Positions 1 to 9,300 of a stretch of DNA of 64,000 bases are shown here, in pieces. Position 1 is the stretch's first letter; the number at the start of each line of letters is the position of its first letter. This stretch comes from Paludisphaera rhizosphaerae (GTDB taxonomy: Bacteria > Planctomycetota > Planctomycetia > Isosphaerales > Isosphaeraceae), in the NCBI RefSeq assembly GCF_011065895.1, contig NZ_JAALCR010000027.1, forward strand, positions 1 to 64,000, given 5' to 3'. Below the pieces are notes generated by a model. The model saw nothing but the letters and a program-made list of their open reading frames with translations. It was not told the DNA's origin and did not search any database. The position numbers and the translations under genes were made by a program.

Positions 1-396
1 ATACCGCGAGGCTACCCGATCCGTCAACAGGGCGCTATACCTTCAAGGAAATCGGCCTGGCTTCGGGGCATGGCAGAAATCTAAAGTTTTCCGCCATGCT
101 GTACAACCGGCTCCACGCCGCAACGCCATCCTCAGGTCTCACTTCCGACCTCGAACCCGGCTTAGCGTACGATTTCGTCCGTTCCGAGGAGTGACCCCGG
201 ATAGGGGGGGGCGTGTGCGCCAGGGCCTCCGGGTTCTGAGGTCTGATGAATTCTCGCCAGCAGTCGTTTAGGCCACCCAACCCCTTCGTTCGAAACCCGC
301 CACTTGACGATCACGTGACCGAGGAATGTACGGTAGAATTATGAGACCGTCTTAATTACAGCCTCAATTCATTGTAAGGTCGAGCGGGCACATCAC
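1..396. other. 5' flank with no recognisable gene
   Basis: No reading frame here resembles a known protein; the short minus-strand frame at 35-280 has no recognisable motif. A TTGACG at 304-309 and a TAGAAT at 334-339 lie upstream of the first gene but are 24 bases apart, too far for a standard sigma-70 promoter, so no promoter is called. Confidence 0.5.
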
Positions 397-3279
397 ATGG
401 AGAATCAAGCGACTCCCGCAGTCGATCGTTCGGGCGTCGACCTCGCCGAGGTTCGGAACGAGGCGAAGCGATATCCGATCGACCTCGGGAACGGTCGGGA
501 CGATCCGGACCTGCTCTTCGTGCTCGGCGTGCTCGCCTTGAAGGAAAGGCGGTACGACGCCGCGTCGGAGTTCCTGGGGAGGGTCGTCGTGTTGGACGGC
601 GGGAGGGCGGACGCGCATCACCTGCTCGGCTCCGCCTACCGTGGGTTGAAACGTCCGGAAGAGGCCCTCGCATGCTTCGCGAAGGCCGCACGCCTCCAGG
701 GCGGCAACCCCCATCTCCATTACGACGTCGGCGCGTTGCATGAGGAAGCCGGTCGGATCGGCGACGCCGTCGCGAGCTTCCGGCGGGCCGTCGAACTGGA
801 TCCGACGCACGCCGACGCTCACTATCGGATGGGCTTCCTGGCCCTCCGGGCGGGTCGCCTTGAAGATGCGGCCTCGGCGTTCCAGTCGACCCTGCGGACA
901 GCCCCCGGCAGGCACGACGCCGCTCGCGGCCTCGGCGGCGTCCGCATGAAACAGGGGCGGGATGCGGACGCAATCGAGGCTTATCGGGCGGCCGTTCGGA
1001 TCCGTCCGGAGGACTTCGAAGCCAACAACGAACTGGGAATCCTGCTGGCCCGGATGCGCCGCTTCGCCGAGGCGGAGTCGTGCTATCGCGAGGCCCTTAA
1101 GCACAAGCCCGACTACCCCGACGCCCATAACAACCTGGGCAACGCGCTCCGCAACCAGGGCAAGTTGGACGAGGCGGCGGCCTGCTTTCGCGAGGCCCTG
1201 CGCCTGAGGCCCAAGTATCCCGAAGCTTTCAACAACCTGGGAATCACGCTCAAGCATCAAGGCAAACTGTCGGAGGCTCTGGTCCACTACGAAAAGGCTC
1301 TCAGCCTCCGGTCGGACTACCCGGAGGCCCACAACAACCTGGGGTTGGCCCTGGCGAGCCGGGGCAAGCTCGAGGCGGCGGTCGTCAACTACCAGCAGGC
1401 GCTGCGGTTCAAGCCGGACTACGTCGAGGCGGCCGCCAACCTGGCCGACGCGCTCTCGGGCCTAGGCCGCCATCCCGAGGCGGCGGCCGTTTACAAGCAG
1501 GCGATCGCGGTGCGGCCGAACGAGCCCAGGCTGCGCAAGAGCTTGGGGAACGCCCTGGCCCGGATGGAGAAATATACCGAGGCCGAGGCGAGCCACCGCG
1601 AGGCGATCCGCCTCGCCCCGAACTACGCCGACGCCCATAACGACCTCGGCATCGCGCTCGCGAGGATGGGACGGTTCGCGGAGGCCGTCGACAGCTACCG
1701 CCGTGCGATCGAGGCGTCGCCCAAGTATGCGGAAGCCTACAACAACCTGGGCAACGCCCTGAGGCACCTCGGCCGGTTCGAGGAGAGCCTGGAGTGCTAC
1801 CAGACGGCGCTGGCCCACAAGCCGCAGTACGCCGACGCCTACAACAACCTGGGAATCGCTTACGCCGAGATGGGCCGTTGCCGCGACGCCGTGGAAAATT
1901 ACACCCAGTGCCTGCGGATCAACCCCAACCACGTCGACGCCCACATGAACCGGGCGTTGACGTGGCTGCGGATGGGGGATTACGCCCAGGGCTGGGCCGA
2001 GTACGAATGGCGTTGGAAGAAGCGCGTCCTGACCCGACGCCCGCTGATCATGCCGCAGTGGAACGGGTTCCCGCTCCAGGGCCGCAGGATCCTGCTGATC
2101 TCCGAGCAGGGGCTCGGCGACACGCTCCAGTTCGTTCGGTTCGCCATGCTCCTGAAGCGGAACGGGGCGGGCGAGGTCATCCTCGAATGCCCCGAGAGGC
2201 TGATCCCGCTGCTCTCGGGGTCGCCGTGGATCGACCACCTCGTCGGCCACGGCCGCCCGCTGCCGGACTACGACGTCTACTGCCCCCTGCTCAACGTCCC
2301 CGGCCTGACCGCGACGTCCGTCGAGGCGATCCCGGCGGAGGTCCCCTACATCCACGCCGGCCCCCGGCTCGTCGAGTCCTGGGGGCGCGAGCTGGGGGCG
2401 ACGCCGGGCTTGAAGGTGGGGATCAACTGGCAGGGCAACCCCAAGTACGCCGGCGACCGGCATCGGTCGATCCCGCTCAAATTCTACGAACCGCTGGCCC
2501 GAATTCCCGGGGTTCAGCTCTTCAGCATTCAGAAGAACGCGGGGCTCGAGCAGCTCGACGCCTGCAAGGGGGCCTTCCCGGCGACGGACCTTGGGCGTCG
2601 CCTGGACGAGTCGACCGGGCCGTTCATGGACACCGCCGCGGTCATGAAGAACCTCGACCTGTTCATCACCTCGGACACCGCCGTGGCGCACCTGGCCGGG
2701 GCGCTCGGCGTGCCGACGTGGATGGCCCTGTCCACGACGCCCGACTGGCGCTGGATGACGGCCCGCGAGGACACGCCCTGGTATCCGACGATGCGAATCT
2801 TCAGGCAGACGGAGCACATGGCCTGGGGGCCGGTCTTCGACCGGATCGCCGACGAGCTGCGGTCGGAGGTCAAGCGGCGGGCCCGGACGCGGGCGATCCC
2901 CGTCAAGATCGCGCCCGGGGAGCTGATCGACAAGATCACGATTCTGGAGATCAAGGCCGAGCGGCTCGCCGACCCCGACAAGCTGCGCCACGTCCGGGAC
3001 GAGCTGGCCATGCTCCGGCAGTGCCACGAGAGCTTCGTCTTCGACCCCGAAGCCGTCCGCGAGCTGACGGCCGAGCTGAAGGAGGTCAACGCGACTCTCT
3101 GGACGATCGAGGACGAGATCCGCGACTTCGACCGAGACGACCACGTCGACCCCCGCTTCGTCGAGCTGGCGCGGGCGATCTACCGGACGAACGACCGGCG
3201 GGCGCAGATCAAGCGGCGGATCAACGAACGGCTGGGGTCGGACCTGGTCGAGGAGAAGTCGTACGGCGGCGGGCGGTAG
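397..3279 (+). CDS. TPR-rich protein with GT9-like glycosyltransferase and C-terminal DUF6165 domain
   Basis: Predicted 960-residue cytoplasmic protein. Residues ~30-530 are back-to-back tetratricopeptide repeats (recurrent A-x-NNLG-x-A and P-x-Y-x-EA motifs, roughly 14 copies). Residues ~535-820 resemble the ADP-heptosyltransferase/GT9-like module often fused to TPRs; visible signatures are ISEQGLGDTLQFVRF and SDTAVAHLAGALGVPTW. Residues ~828-960 match DUF6165 as I know the family (PGELIDKITILEIKAERL, TNDRRAQIKRRIN, ending EEKSY). The start ATG was taken because the TPR pattern begins soon after it. It converges on the GT2 gene with only 7 bases between stops and lies near a GT4 gene, so a role in surface glycan assembly or protein glycosylation is inferred. 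The sugar donor and acceptor are unknown. Family assignment is firm for TPR, good for the other two parts. Confidence 0.88.
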   Translation: MENQATPAVDRSGVDLAEVRNEAKRYPIDLGNGRDDPDLLFVLGVLALKERRYDAASEFLGRVVVLDGGRADAHHLLGSAYRGLKRPEEALACFAKAARLQGGNPHLHYDVGALHEEAGRIGDAVASFRRAVELDPTHADAHYRMGFLALRAGRLEDAASAFQSTLRTAPGRHDAARGLGGVRMKQGRDADAIEAYRAAVRIRPEDFEANNELGILLARMRRFAEAESCYREALKHKPDYPDAHNNLGNALRNQGKLDEAAACFREALRLRPKYPEAFNNLGITLKHQGKLSEALVHYEKALSLRSDYPEAHNNLGLALASRGKLEAAVVNYQQALRFKPDYVEAAANLADALSGLGRHPEAAAVYKQAIAVRPNEPRLRKSLGNALARMEKYTEAEASHREAIRLAPNYADAHNDLGIALARMGRFAEAVDSYRRAIEASPKYAEAYNNLGNALRHLGRFEESLECYQTALAHKPQYADAYNNLGIAYAEMGRCRDAVENYTQCLRINPNHVDAHMNRALTWLRMGDYAQGWAEYEWRWKKRVLTRRPLIMPQWNGFPLQGRRILLISEQGLGDTLQFVRFAMLLKRNGAGEVILECPERLIPLLSGSPWIDHLVGHGRPLPDYDVYCPLLNVPGLTATSVEAIPAEVPYIHAGPRLVESWGRELGATPGLKVGINWQGNPKYAGDRHRSIPLKFYEPLARIPGVQLFSIQKNAGLEQLDACKGAFPATDLGRRLDESTGPFMDTAAVMKNLDLFITSDTAVAHLAGALGVPTWMALSTTPDWRWMTAREDTPWYPTMRIFRQTEHMAWGPVFDRIADELRSEVKRRARTRAIPVKIAPGELIDKITILEIKAERLADPDKLRHVRDELAMLRQCHESFVFDPEAVRELTAELKEVNATLWTIEDEIRDFDRDDHVDPRFVELARAIYRTNDRRAQIKRRINERLGSDLVEEKSYGGGR

Positions 3280-3286
3280 GTCGGGC

Positions 3287-4108
3287 TCACGCGCCATCCG
3301 GTCCGTTCGAGGTCATCCGTTTCTTCAAGGCCTCCATCTCGTGGCGGAAGAACACGCTGCCGAGCGCCACCTGGAGCCGGCGCTCGTCCGACTCCTTTTC
3401 CTGGTGGAGCCCGGGGGCGACGCGAAACTTCTCGTACTGGCGGTCGAAGGAGTTGCCGGGCCTTCTCGTGTAGCGGACGGTTTCCTCGGCCAGGAAGACG
3501 CAGCGGAAGAGGCGGAAGAGGGCTTGGTTGTAGAAGACGTCCTCGATCGACCGGAACACGTCCAGCTCGTGGACGAGACGGCCGTCGCGTTTGCGGAAGA
3601 GGTGGACGTCGAAGAAACCGCCGATCTCGTCGTGGAGCCGCCGCCGCAGCGCCAGGTTGATCACCAGGCTGTTGACGATGCGGGCCCGCCAGGTCGGGTG
3701 GACGGGGTCGTCGAGGGCGACGCCGGTCTTGACGACGTCGACCGTCGGGTCATCCAGCGCCCGCAGAACCAGGGAGACGTGAGGCTCCAGGAAGAGGTCG
3801 TCGGCGTCCAGGAAGAGGAGGACGTCGCCCGACGAAGCGGCGACGCCCGCGTTCCTGGCGGAGGCGGGGCCGCCGGGCTCGTCGCGTCGGATCAGCACGC
3901 GATCGGGCCGGCCGACGCAGTAGCCCGCCGCCAGTTCGGACGTCGCGTCGCGCGAGCAGTCGTCCACGATCACGATCTCGCAAGACCGGCCGCCGCCGTC
4001 CTGGGTTTGGAAGTGCTCCCACGACCGTTCGACGCTCCGGAGGGCGTCGAGGAGGGTGGCCTCGTCGTTGTGGGCCGGCACGACGACGGAGATCTTCTCG
4101 GATTTCAT
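3287..4108 (-). CDS. Glycosyltransferase family 2
   Basis: Predicted 273 residues, a GT-A fold transferase using a nucleotide-sugar donor. The N-terminus has the GT2 opening motif VVVPAHND (residues 8-15), followed by IVIVDDCSRDAT and the metal-binding DxD in LFLDADDLF (D101, D103). The open frame continues upstream to 4915, but the ATG at 4108 places the conserved first beta strand at the usual distance, and the upstream part overlaps the divergent GT4 gene. The C-terminal half has no further recognised domain. It is divergent from the GT4 gene (249-base gap) and convergent with the TPR-GT gene, suggesting one glycan-synthesis locus. Specificity cannot be read from sequence. Confidence 0.9.
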   Translation of the reverse strand: MKSEKISVVVPAHNDEATLLDALRSVERSWEHFQTQDGGGRSCEIVIVDDCSRDATSELAAGYCVGRPDRVLIRRDEPGGPASARNAGVAASSGDVLLFLDADDLFLEPHVSLVLRALDDPTVDVVKTGVALDDPVHPTWRARIVNSLVINLALRRRLHDEIGGFFDVHLFRKRDGRLVHELDVFRSIEDVFYNQALFRLFRCVFLAEETVRYTRRPGNSFDRQYEKFRVAPGLHQEKESDERRLQVALGSVFFRHEMEALKKRMTSNGPDGA

Positions 4109-4357
4109 GGGGACGACGTCGCCCAGGCGCTCGGTCGAAGCGAGGGCCGCGACGACCTTCGGCTCGCTCGACCGCGAATGTTGAAAACGGCGTCCAGTAT
4201 GACCGGGACGATCCCTCGCGCCGACCCCGCACCCGCCGCAATCTCGACGCGGATCGGCAATGGAAGCCCGGGTTCGGCGTCTTTCACCCGAGGGCTCGCA
4301 TGCCCTAGAATCTCGGGGCCTGGGGCGATGCGACGGGGCATGATTCGGGGGTAGGCG

Positions 4358-5563
4358 ATGGGAATCGATCGGGTCCTCTTCGCGTCGGTCCACGGCTACG
4401 TCGACCCTTCGAGCGGGGCGGCGGTCTCGACGCGCGAGCTGATGGAGCTGCTCGCCGCCGGGGGGATCGACGCCCGCGTCCTCTCGACCGGCCTGGTCGA
4501 CTTTCCCGACGAGACGCCGCTGGGGGGACTGCTCGACGGGCTCGGGACGCCCTATCGACGGGCCAGGGCCGCCCTCTCGACGCCCGACGCCGGGGCGGAC
4601 GTCGAGGTCTTCGACCTGACGCTCGGCGGCGTCCGGGTCGCGCTCATGCCGACGGCCGGCAGCCGGATCGCCAGGTGGGCGGACTCGGCCGAGGCCGTCG
4701 CGTTCCTCGACCTGGCCGACCAGGTCTTCGCCCGATTCCGGCCCCAGGTCATGTTCACCTACGGCGGCCACGTCGTCGGCCGCGAGCTGATGGCGCGGGC
4801 TCGGCGGCGGGGGATCGCCGTTGTCTTCCACCTCCGGAACTTCGAGTACTCGAAGCCCGACCTGTTCCGCGACGTCTCGGCCCTGGTCGTGACGACCGAG
4901 TACGCCCGCCGCCACTACGCCGAGGTCCTGGGCCGCGACTGCGTGGTGATCCCCAACGCGATCCGACCCGATCGCGTGGTCGCCGCCGACCGCGCGCCGC
5001 GCTACCTGACCTTCGTCAATCCGCAGCTCGCCAAGGGGGCGGCGGTCTTCGCCCGAATCGCCGCCGAGCTGGGCCGGCGGAGGCCCGACATCCCCATGCT
5101 GGTCCTCGAGTCCAGGGCGCGGGCGAAGGGGCTTGAGCGGGTGCCGCTCGACCTGTCGGGCGTCGCCAATCTACATCGGATGGCCAACACGCCCGATCCT
5201 CGCGACTTTTACGGGGTGAGCCGGGCGGTGCTGATTCCGTCGCTGGTGCGGGAGACGTTCGGCCGGGTCGCCGCCGAGGCGATGTCCAACGGCCTGCCGG
5301 TGCTGGCCAGCGACCGCGGGGCCCTCCCCGAGGTCGTCGGCGACGGCGGCTTCGTCCTGCCCGTCCCGCCGCGGCTGACGCCCTCCTCGACCGAGCCCCC
5401 CACGGCCGAGGAAGTCGCCCCCTGGCTCCAGATCATCGAGCGGCTCTGGGACGACCCCGCCTGGGAGGCCGAACAATCCGCCCGCGCCCTGGCCTGGTCC
5501 CGGCGCTGGGACGAGGGCCGAATCCTGGAGCAGTATCACGACTTCTTCCGCTCCCTCGCCTGA
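4358..5563 (+). CDS. Glycosyltransferase family 4 (group 1)
   Basis: Predicted 401 residues with GT-B layout. The N-terminal half has a Rossmann-like acceptor domain (HGYVDPSSGAAVSTREL near residue 11). The C-terminal half has the donor-site pattern of GT4 enzymes: VIPSLVRETFGRVAAEAM followed by GLPVLASDRGALPEVVGDGG, in which the Glu of RETFG corresponds to the conserved E of the EX7E motif. The product would be a retaining transferase that adds a sugar to a lipid or growing glycan at the cytoplasmic face. The start ATG at 4358 precedes the first strand. Neighbouring GT2 and TPR-GT genes support a cell-surface polysaccharide or glycoprotein role. Confidence 0.9.
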   Translation: MGIDRVLFASVHGYVDPSSGAAVSTRELMELLAAGGIDARVLSTGLVDFPDETPLGGLLDGLGTPYRRARAALSTPDAGADVEVFDLTLGGVRVALMPTAGSRIARWADSAEAVAFLDLADQVFARFRPQVMFTYGGHVVGRELMARARRRGIAVVFHLRNFEYSKPDLFRDVSALVVTTEYARRHYAEVLGRDCVVIPNAIRPDRVVAADRAPRYLTFVNPQLAKGAAVFARIAAELGRRRPDIPMLVLESRARAKGLERVPLDLSGVANLHRMANTPDPRDFYGVSRAVLIPSLVRETFGRVAAEAMSNGLPVLASDRGALPEVVGDGGFVLPVPPRLTPSSTEPPTAEEVAPWLQIIERLWDDPAWEAEQSARALAWSRRWDEGRILEQYHDFFRSLA

Positions 5564-6062
5564 TGTGGGCGATCCGCTGAAACGCTCCGGGGGCCCGTGA
5601 GGTCGTCGGCGTGAGAAGAGGCGCCGTCGTCCGAGCCGCAGTCCACCGTCGCAGCGCCGGCTTCGATCGGGTTCGTCCGCGCAGCGCGGCGACCGAAACT
5701 GTTCGACGCAAGTCATGCATTGGGATCAGGTGGAATCCGTATTTCCCGCGTCGCGCGGTGGCTTCGTTCGGTCGGTTTTGATAGCCAAACGAAGCACGTC
5801 CCGCGTGAGCGAGGATGCCGAACGCCGGATTGCCAAGGATCGCCCTCTGTAGGAAGTATGATGCGGAATCGCGCGAATGAAACGAAAAATCCGGGCGATT
5901 CGGCACGGGCGTCGCCTCCCCTCCGCGACGATCCGGGCCGATGGAAAACCAAGAACCAGCCCCCAGGCCGCCCGAGCCGTCGCGTCACGCGACTAGGGCT
6001 CTACCAGCTATTATTCGCGTATGCCGCCCGAGGGCAAACCGCTGTAATGTCATCGGATTTGC
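5564..6062. other. Intergenic stretch, nothing recognised
   Basis: About 500 bases between the GT4 gene and the convergent candidate immunity gene. Short frames on both strands have no recognisable domain and shift base composition compared with the flanking genes. No hairpin with a T-run was found by eye. Confidence 0.4.
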
Positions 6063-6368
6063 TCAAACGGAGGATGATATCGCAAGAAGTATCTGACGCT
6101 TCAACGATCGCAAATCCTTGGCTCCGACTTGAAGTACCGGCCGTTCCCAGTCGCCGTTCTGAACGACCGTAACCTTGAACTCTCCTTGAGGATCAAACGA
6201 AGGGTACCAACCAAGATCAAGTATGGTTCCGCCCGGAAAGGCGATCTGCGCCAAATCCTCTTTGAGATCATCAACTTGTTCACTCAACGGGGCAACCTCG
6301 TTGATCCCATCTAAATCCCAGAAGACAATCCTGCCAGACTTCCAATCAAACATCTCTTGGTCCATCAT
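6063..6368 (-). CDS. Candidate immunity protein for the RHS toxin
   Basis: Predicted 101-residue acidic, soluble protein without signal peptide or membrane segment. Its ATG (6366-6368) overlaps the TGA of the giant RHS gene (6365-6367), an ATGA junction typical of translational coupling; a second in-frame ATG follows immediately. The central part (IAFPGGTILDLGWYPSFDP, then GEFKVTVVQNGDW) resembles small proteins often found behind polymorphic toxins in my recollection, but I cannot name the family. Position directly after the variable toxin tip, small size and overlap support an immunity role: binding and neutralising the C-terminal toxin in the producing cell. Not proven; it could also be an unrelated small protein. 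Confidence 0.65.
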   Translation of the reverse strand: MMDQEMFDWKSGRIVFWDLDGINEVAPLSEQVDDLKEDLAQIAFPGGTILDLGWYPSFDPQGEFKVTVVQNGDWERPVLQVGAKDLRSLKRQILLAISSSV

Positions 6369-9300
6369 CTCACCTTGGTAAGTTTTTGAAATTCTTCGGC
6401 CGTGATTGGATGTCCATGAATTGTTCCGCCGCTCTCCTCAACTCGCACCCACCTTGATGGTTTTCCAGCGGAGGCACCAATTTCGTCCGGAAACTCCATC
6501 ACCCTCCAAGGTTTCCCGTTCGTTGCGGGAATTCCTTGACTATGAACCATTCGTTCAAGTTGTTCGATGTCAGTCCCCGGCTTGTATTTAGCAGGACCGT
6601 TCTTCGTTCCTTTGACAATCGTTTTCCAATCGAGTTTGCCGGAGGCTACATGCTTTCCGTTGTAGTTGGTCCAATTTGGACGTTGTGCGTTTGGAGCAGC
6701 CGTTTCGCCCGCCGCGGCTTCGTCGGCTGCGGCGGCCTCGCCGGCCTCGGCGGCTTCCTCGGCCCCGTTGGTGTTGTGGACGAGGACGCCGTTCCAGCCT
6801 ACCGCGTAGCACTCCAGCTCGTCGACGTGGAAGTTGTAGACGTCGTCGTGGTACGGCTCGATTCGGACTCCCCGCACGGGGACGACCCGCCCGTCGCGGA
6901 GGAGTAGTTCGTCGCCGACACGAAGGTCGCCGGCGTCGACCCAGCGGCCGGGCGTCGTGGAGCCGTCGGGAGCGGCGGGGAGGTGGTCCCGCCGGGGGCG
7001 GTCGTCCAGCGCTTCGCCCCGGATCACCCAGAACGGGTGGAGCAGGGTCGCATCGACGGTTTCCTCCGCTTCGGCCGCTACGGTGACGGAGACGGAGTGG
7101 CCCTCGTAGAGGGTCCGGAATGTCTGAAGGACCCGGCGGAGCTTCCACACGCCCGCAGTCAGGTCGAAGGCCCAGACGAAGTCCCCTTCCTGGACTTTCT
7201 CGATGACCAGGAGGCCCTCCGACGTCGCCACCAGCGTGCCGGCCGGGAAGCAGTTCATCAGGCCCTTGACGGTTCCCCAAGCGCTCAGCGCGGCCATGCC
7301 CAGGTGGTCGATGCCGTTGGCGATGTCGCCCTTCGAGAAGGACTCGTAGGCTTTACCGCTTTCAGTGACGGCGACCACGCCGCCGACGACCGTTAGGGCG
7401 GTGGCAGCGTAGGGTGCGTAGGGGGCCATGGTCGCGAGGATCCGTGCGGCACCCGGTATGGCTGGCGCCACTTTCGACGCAACCGCTACGCCGCCGACGA
7501 CGACCGCCACCTGGCCCGCGCGGCCCAGGAGCTTGGCGACCCCGAACCCGACCTGAGCGGCGACGTCGCCGCGCTCCATCGCGGCTTGCTGGGCCTGCTG
7601 GGCCCGTTCGTGCCCCGCGTACCCGAAAGAGAAGGTGTCGGCGGCGACGGCGCCCGTATCGAGGACACTGTTCCCGACGGCTTCCTTCACCGCCTGGTAG
7701 GCGTCGTCCGAGGCGTTGATGTCCCCCGTGTAGACCCCGCGCATGACCTTGTCGCCGACGTAGGCCGCCGCGTCGTACACGGACGACCACAACGACAGCC
7801 CGCTGGGGTCGGTGTAGTCGACGGGGTCGCCGGCGGCGTAGCGGTAGACGTTCGGGTCGCCGGCGGCGAGGTTGGAGGGGTCGGGCTCGATCCAGGTTCC
7901 GGTGCGAGGGTCGTACCAGCGGGCGCGGTTGTAGTACAGGCCGGAGAGAGGGTCGTATTCGCGGGCGGTGAATTTGTAGCGGTCGCCGTACGAGGGGTTG
8001 GTTTCGACCGTGACGTTGCCGGCGGTATCGTAATCAAGGTGGTCGAGGACGGTTCCCGATGTACCCACGATGTCGCGCACGGAGCCCAGGCGGTCGGTCA
8101 GGTACCACGCGGGGCCCGTCGAGGAGGATTCGAGGGCGAGGATCTGGTCGGTGCCGTCGCCGAAGACGTAGCGCGTCGTGAGTTGGTTGTTGGCGTTGAA
8201 GTCGGCCCAGGCGTTGGGGCCGTCGTAGGACTGGCGGACGACGGTTGGCGAGGCGGCCCCGGCGGTCCAGGCGGTCTCCTGGATGCGGTCGCCGAAGACG
8301 TCGTAGACGTTGATCTCGCTGGCGACGACCGCGCCGGAGGCGTCCTTCTCGACGGCCGAGACGAGGCGGTCGGCGTCGTCGTAGGCGTAGGTCCAGGAGA
8401 CGCCCGTCGAAGGGTCGGTCTTGCCGACGCGGTCGCCGGCGGCGTCGTACGTGTAGTTCCACGTGCCGTCAGAGAGGAGTCGATTGCCGGCGCCGACGAC
8501 GTAGCCGCCGCCGGTGCGGTTGCCGGCGGCGTCATATGTATACGTCGTCGTGCCGTCGGAGGTCAGGCGGCCGGCGTCGTCGTACGTGTAGGACGTCGCG
8601 CCGGGGACCTCGGGCTCGGAGGGGGTCGGGTCGTCGACCTCGCCCCCGCCTTCATCGCCGCCGCTTTCGACGTCAGAGCCGCCGTCGTCAGAGCCGCCGT
8701 CGTCGACGCCGTCGAGCTCGGACGCCACGCGGCCGTTGTCGTCGTACGTGTAGGCTTGCGAGTCGACGAGGTTGCCGGCGGCGTCGTGGTCGAGGATCGT
8801 TTCCACGTCGCCCGAGGCGTCGTACGCGTAGGTCGTCGAGCCCGAGGCGGCGCCGTTGGTCGTCCGCGTGATCGAGGCCAGTCGGCCGGCGGCGTCGTAC
8901 GTGAAGAAGGCTTCCAGGGTGGGCTGGCCGGGCGCGACGGTGCGGCGCGAGACGAGCCGGTCTTGAGAGTCATAGATCGAGACCTGCCGGCCGCCGGCGG
9001 AGTCCAGCCGGGTGACGACCTCGCCGTTGTAGCGGAAGCTGAGCCAGTGGTTGCCGGGCTCGGTCTCGTAGACGAGGCGGCCTTGCGAGTCGTACAGGAA
9101 CGTGTACGCGCCGGCGTCGTTCGATGCGGCGGCCAGGCGGCCGGCGGCGTCGTAGGCGAAGCGCAAGCGGTCCACCAGCATGCCCGCGGCGTCGTACCAG
9201 TCCTCGGCGACGATGCGACCGGCGGCGTCGTAGACGAAGGTCCGCCTGCGGCCGTCGGGGTCGACGGTCGCCGCCACACGGCCGGTCGAGTCGTAGGAGT

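Noticed and set aside
304-339. Sigma-70 promoter TTGACG/TAGAAT before the first gene
   Set aside because: Spacer of 24 bases is too long for a standard promoter.
364-1332. Long minus-strand frame antisense to the TPR gene (also 1462-3297 minus and 1794-3473 plus)
   Set aside because: High-GC codon use makes antisense frames open; none has a domain, and the TPR/GT/DUF6165 motifs are in the other frame.
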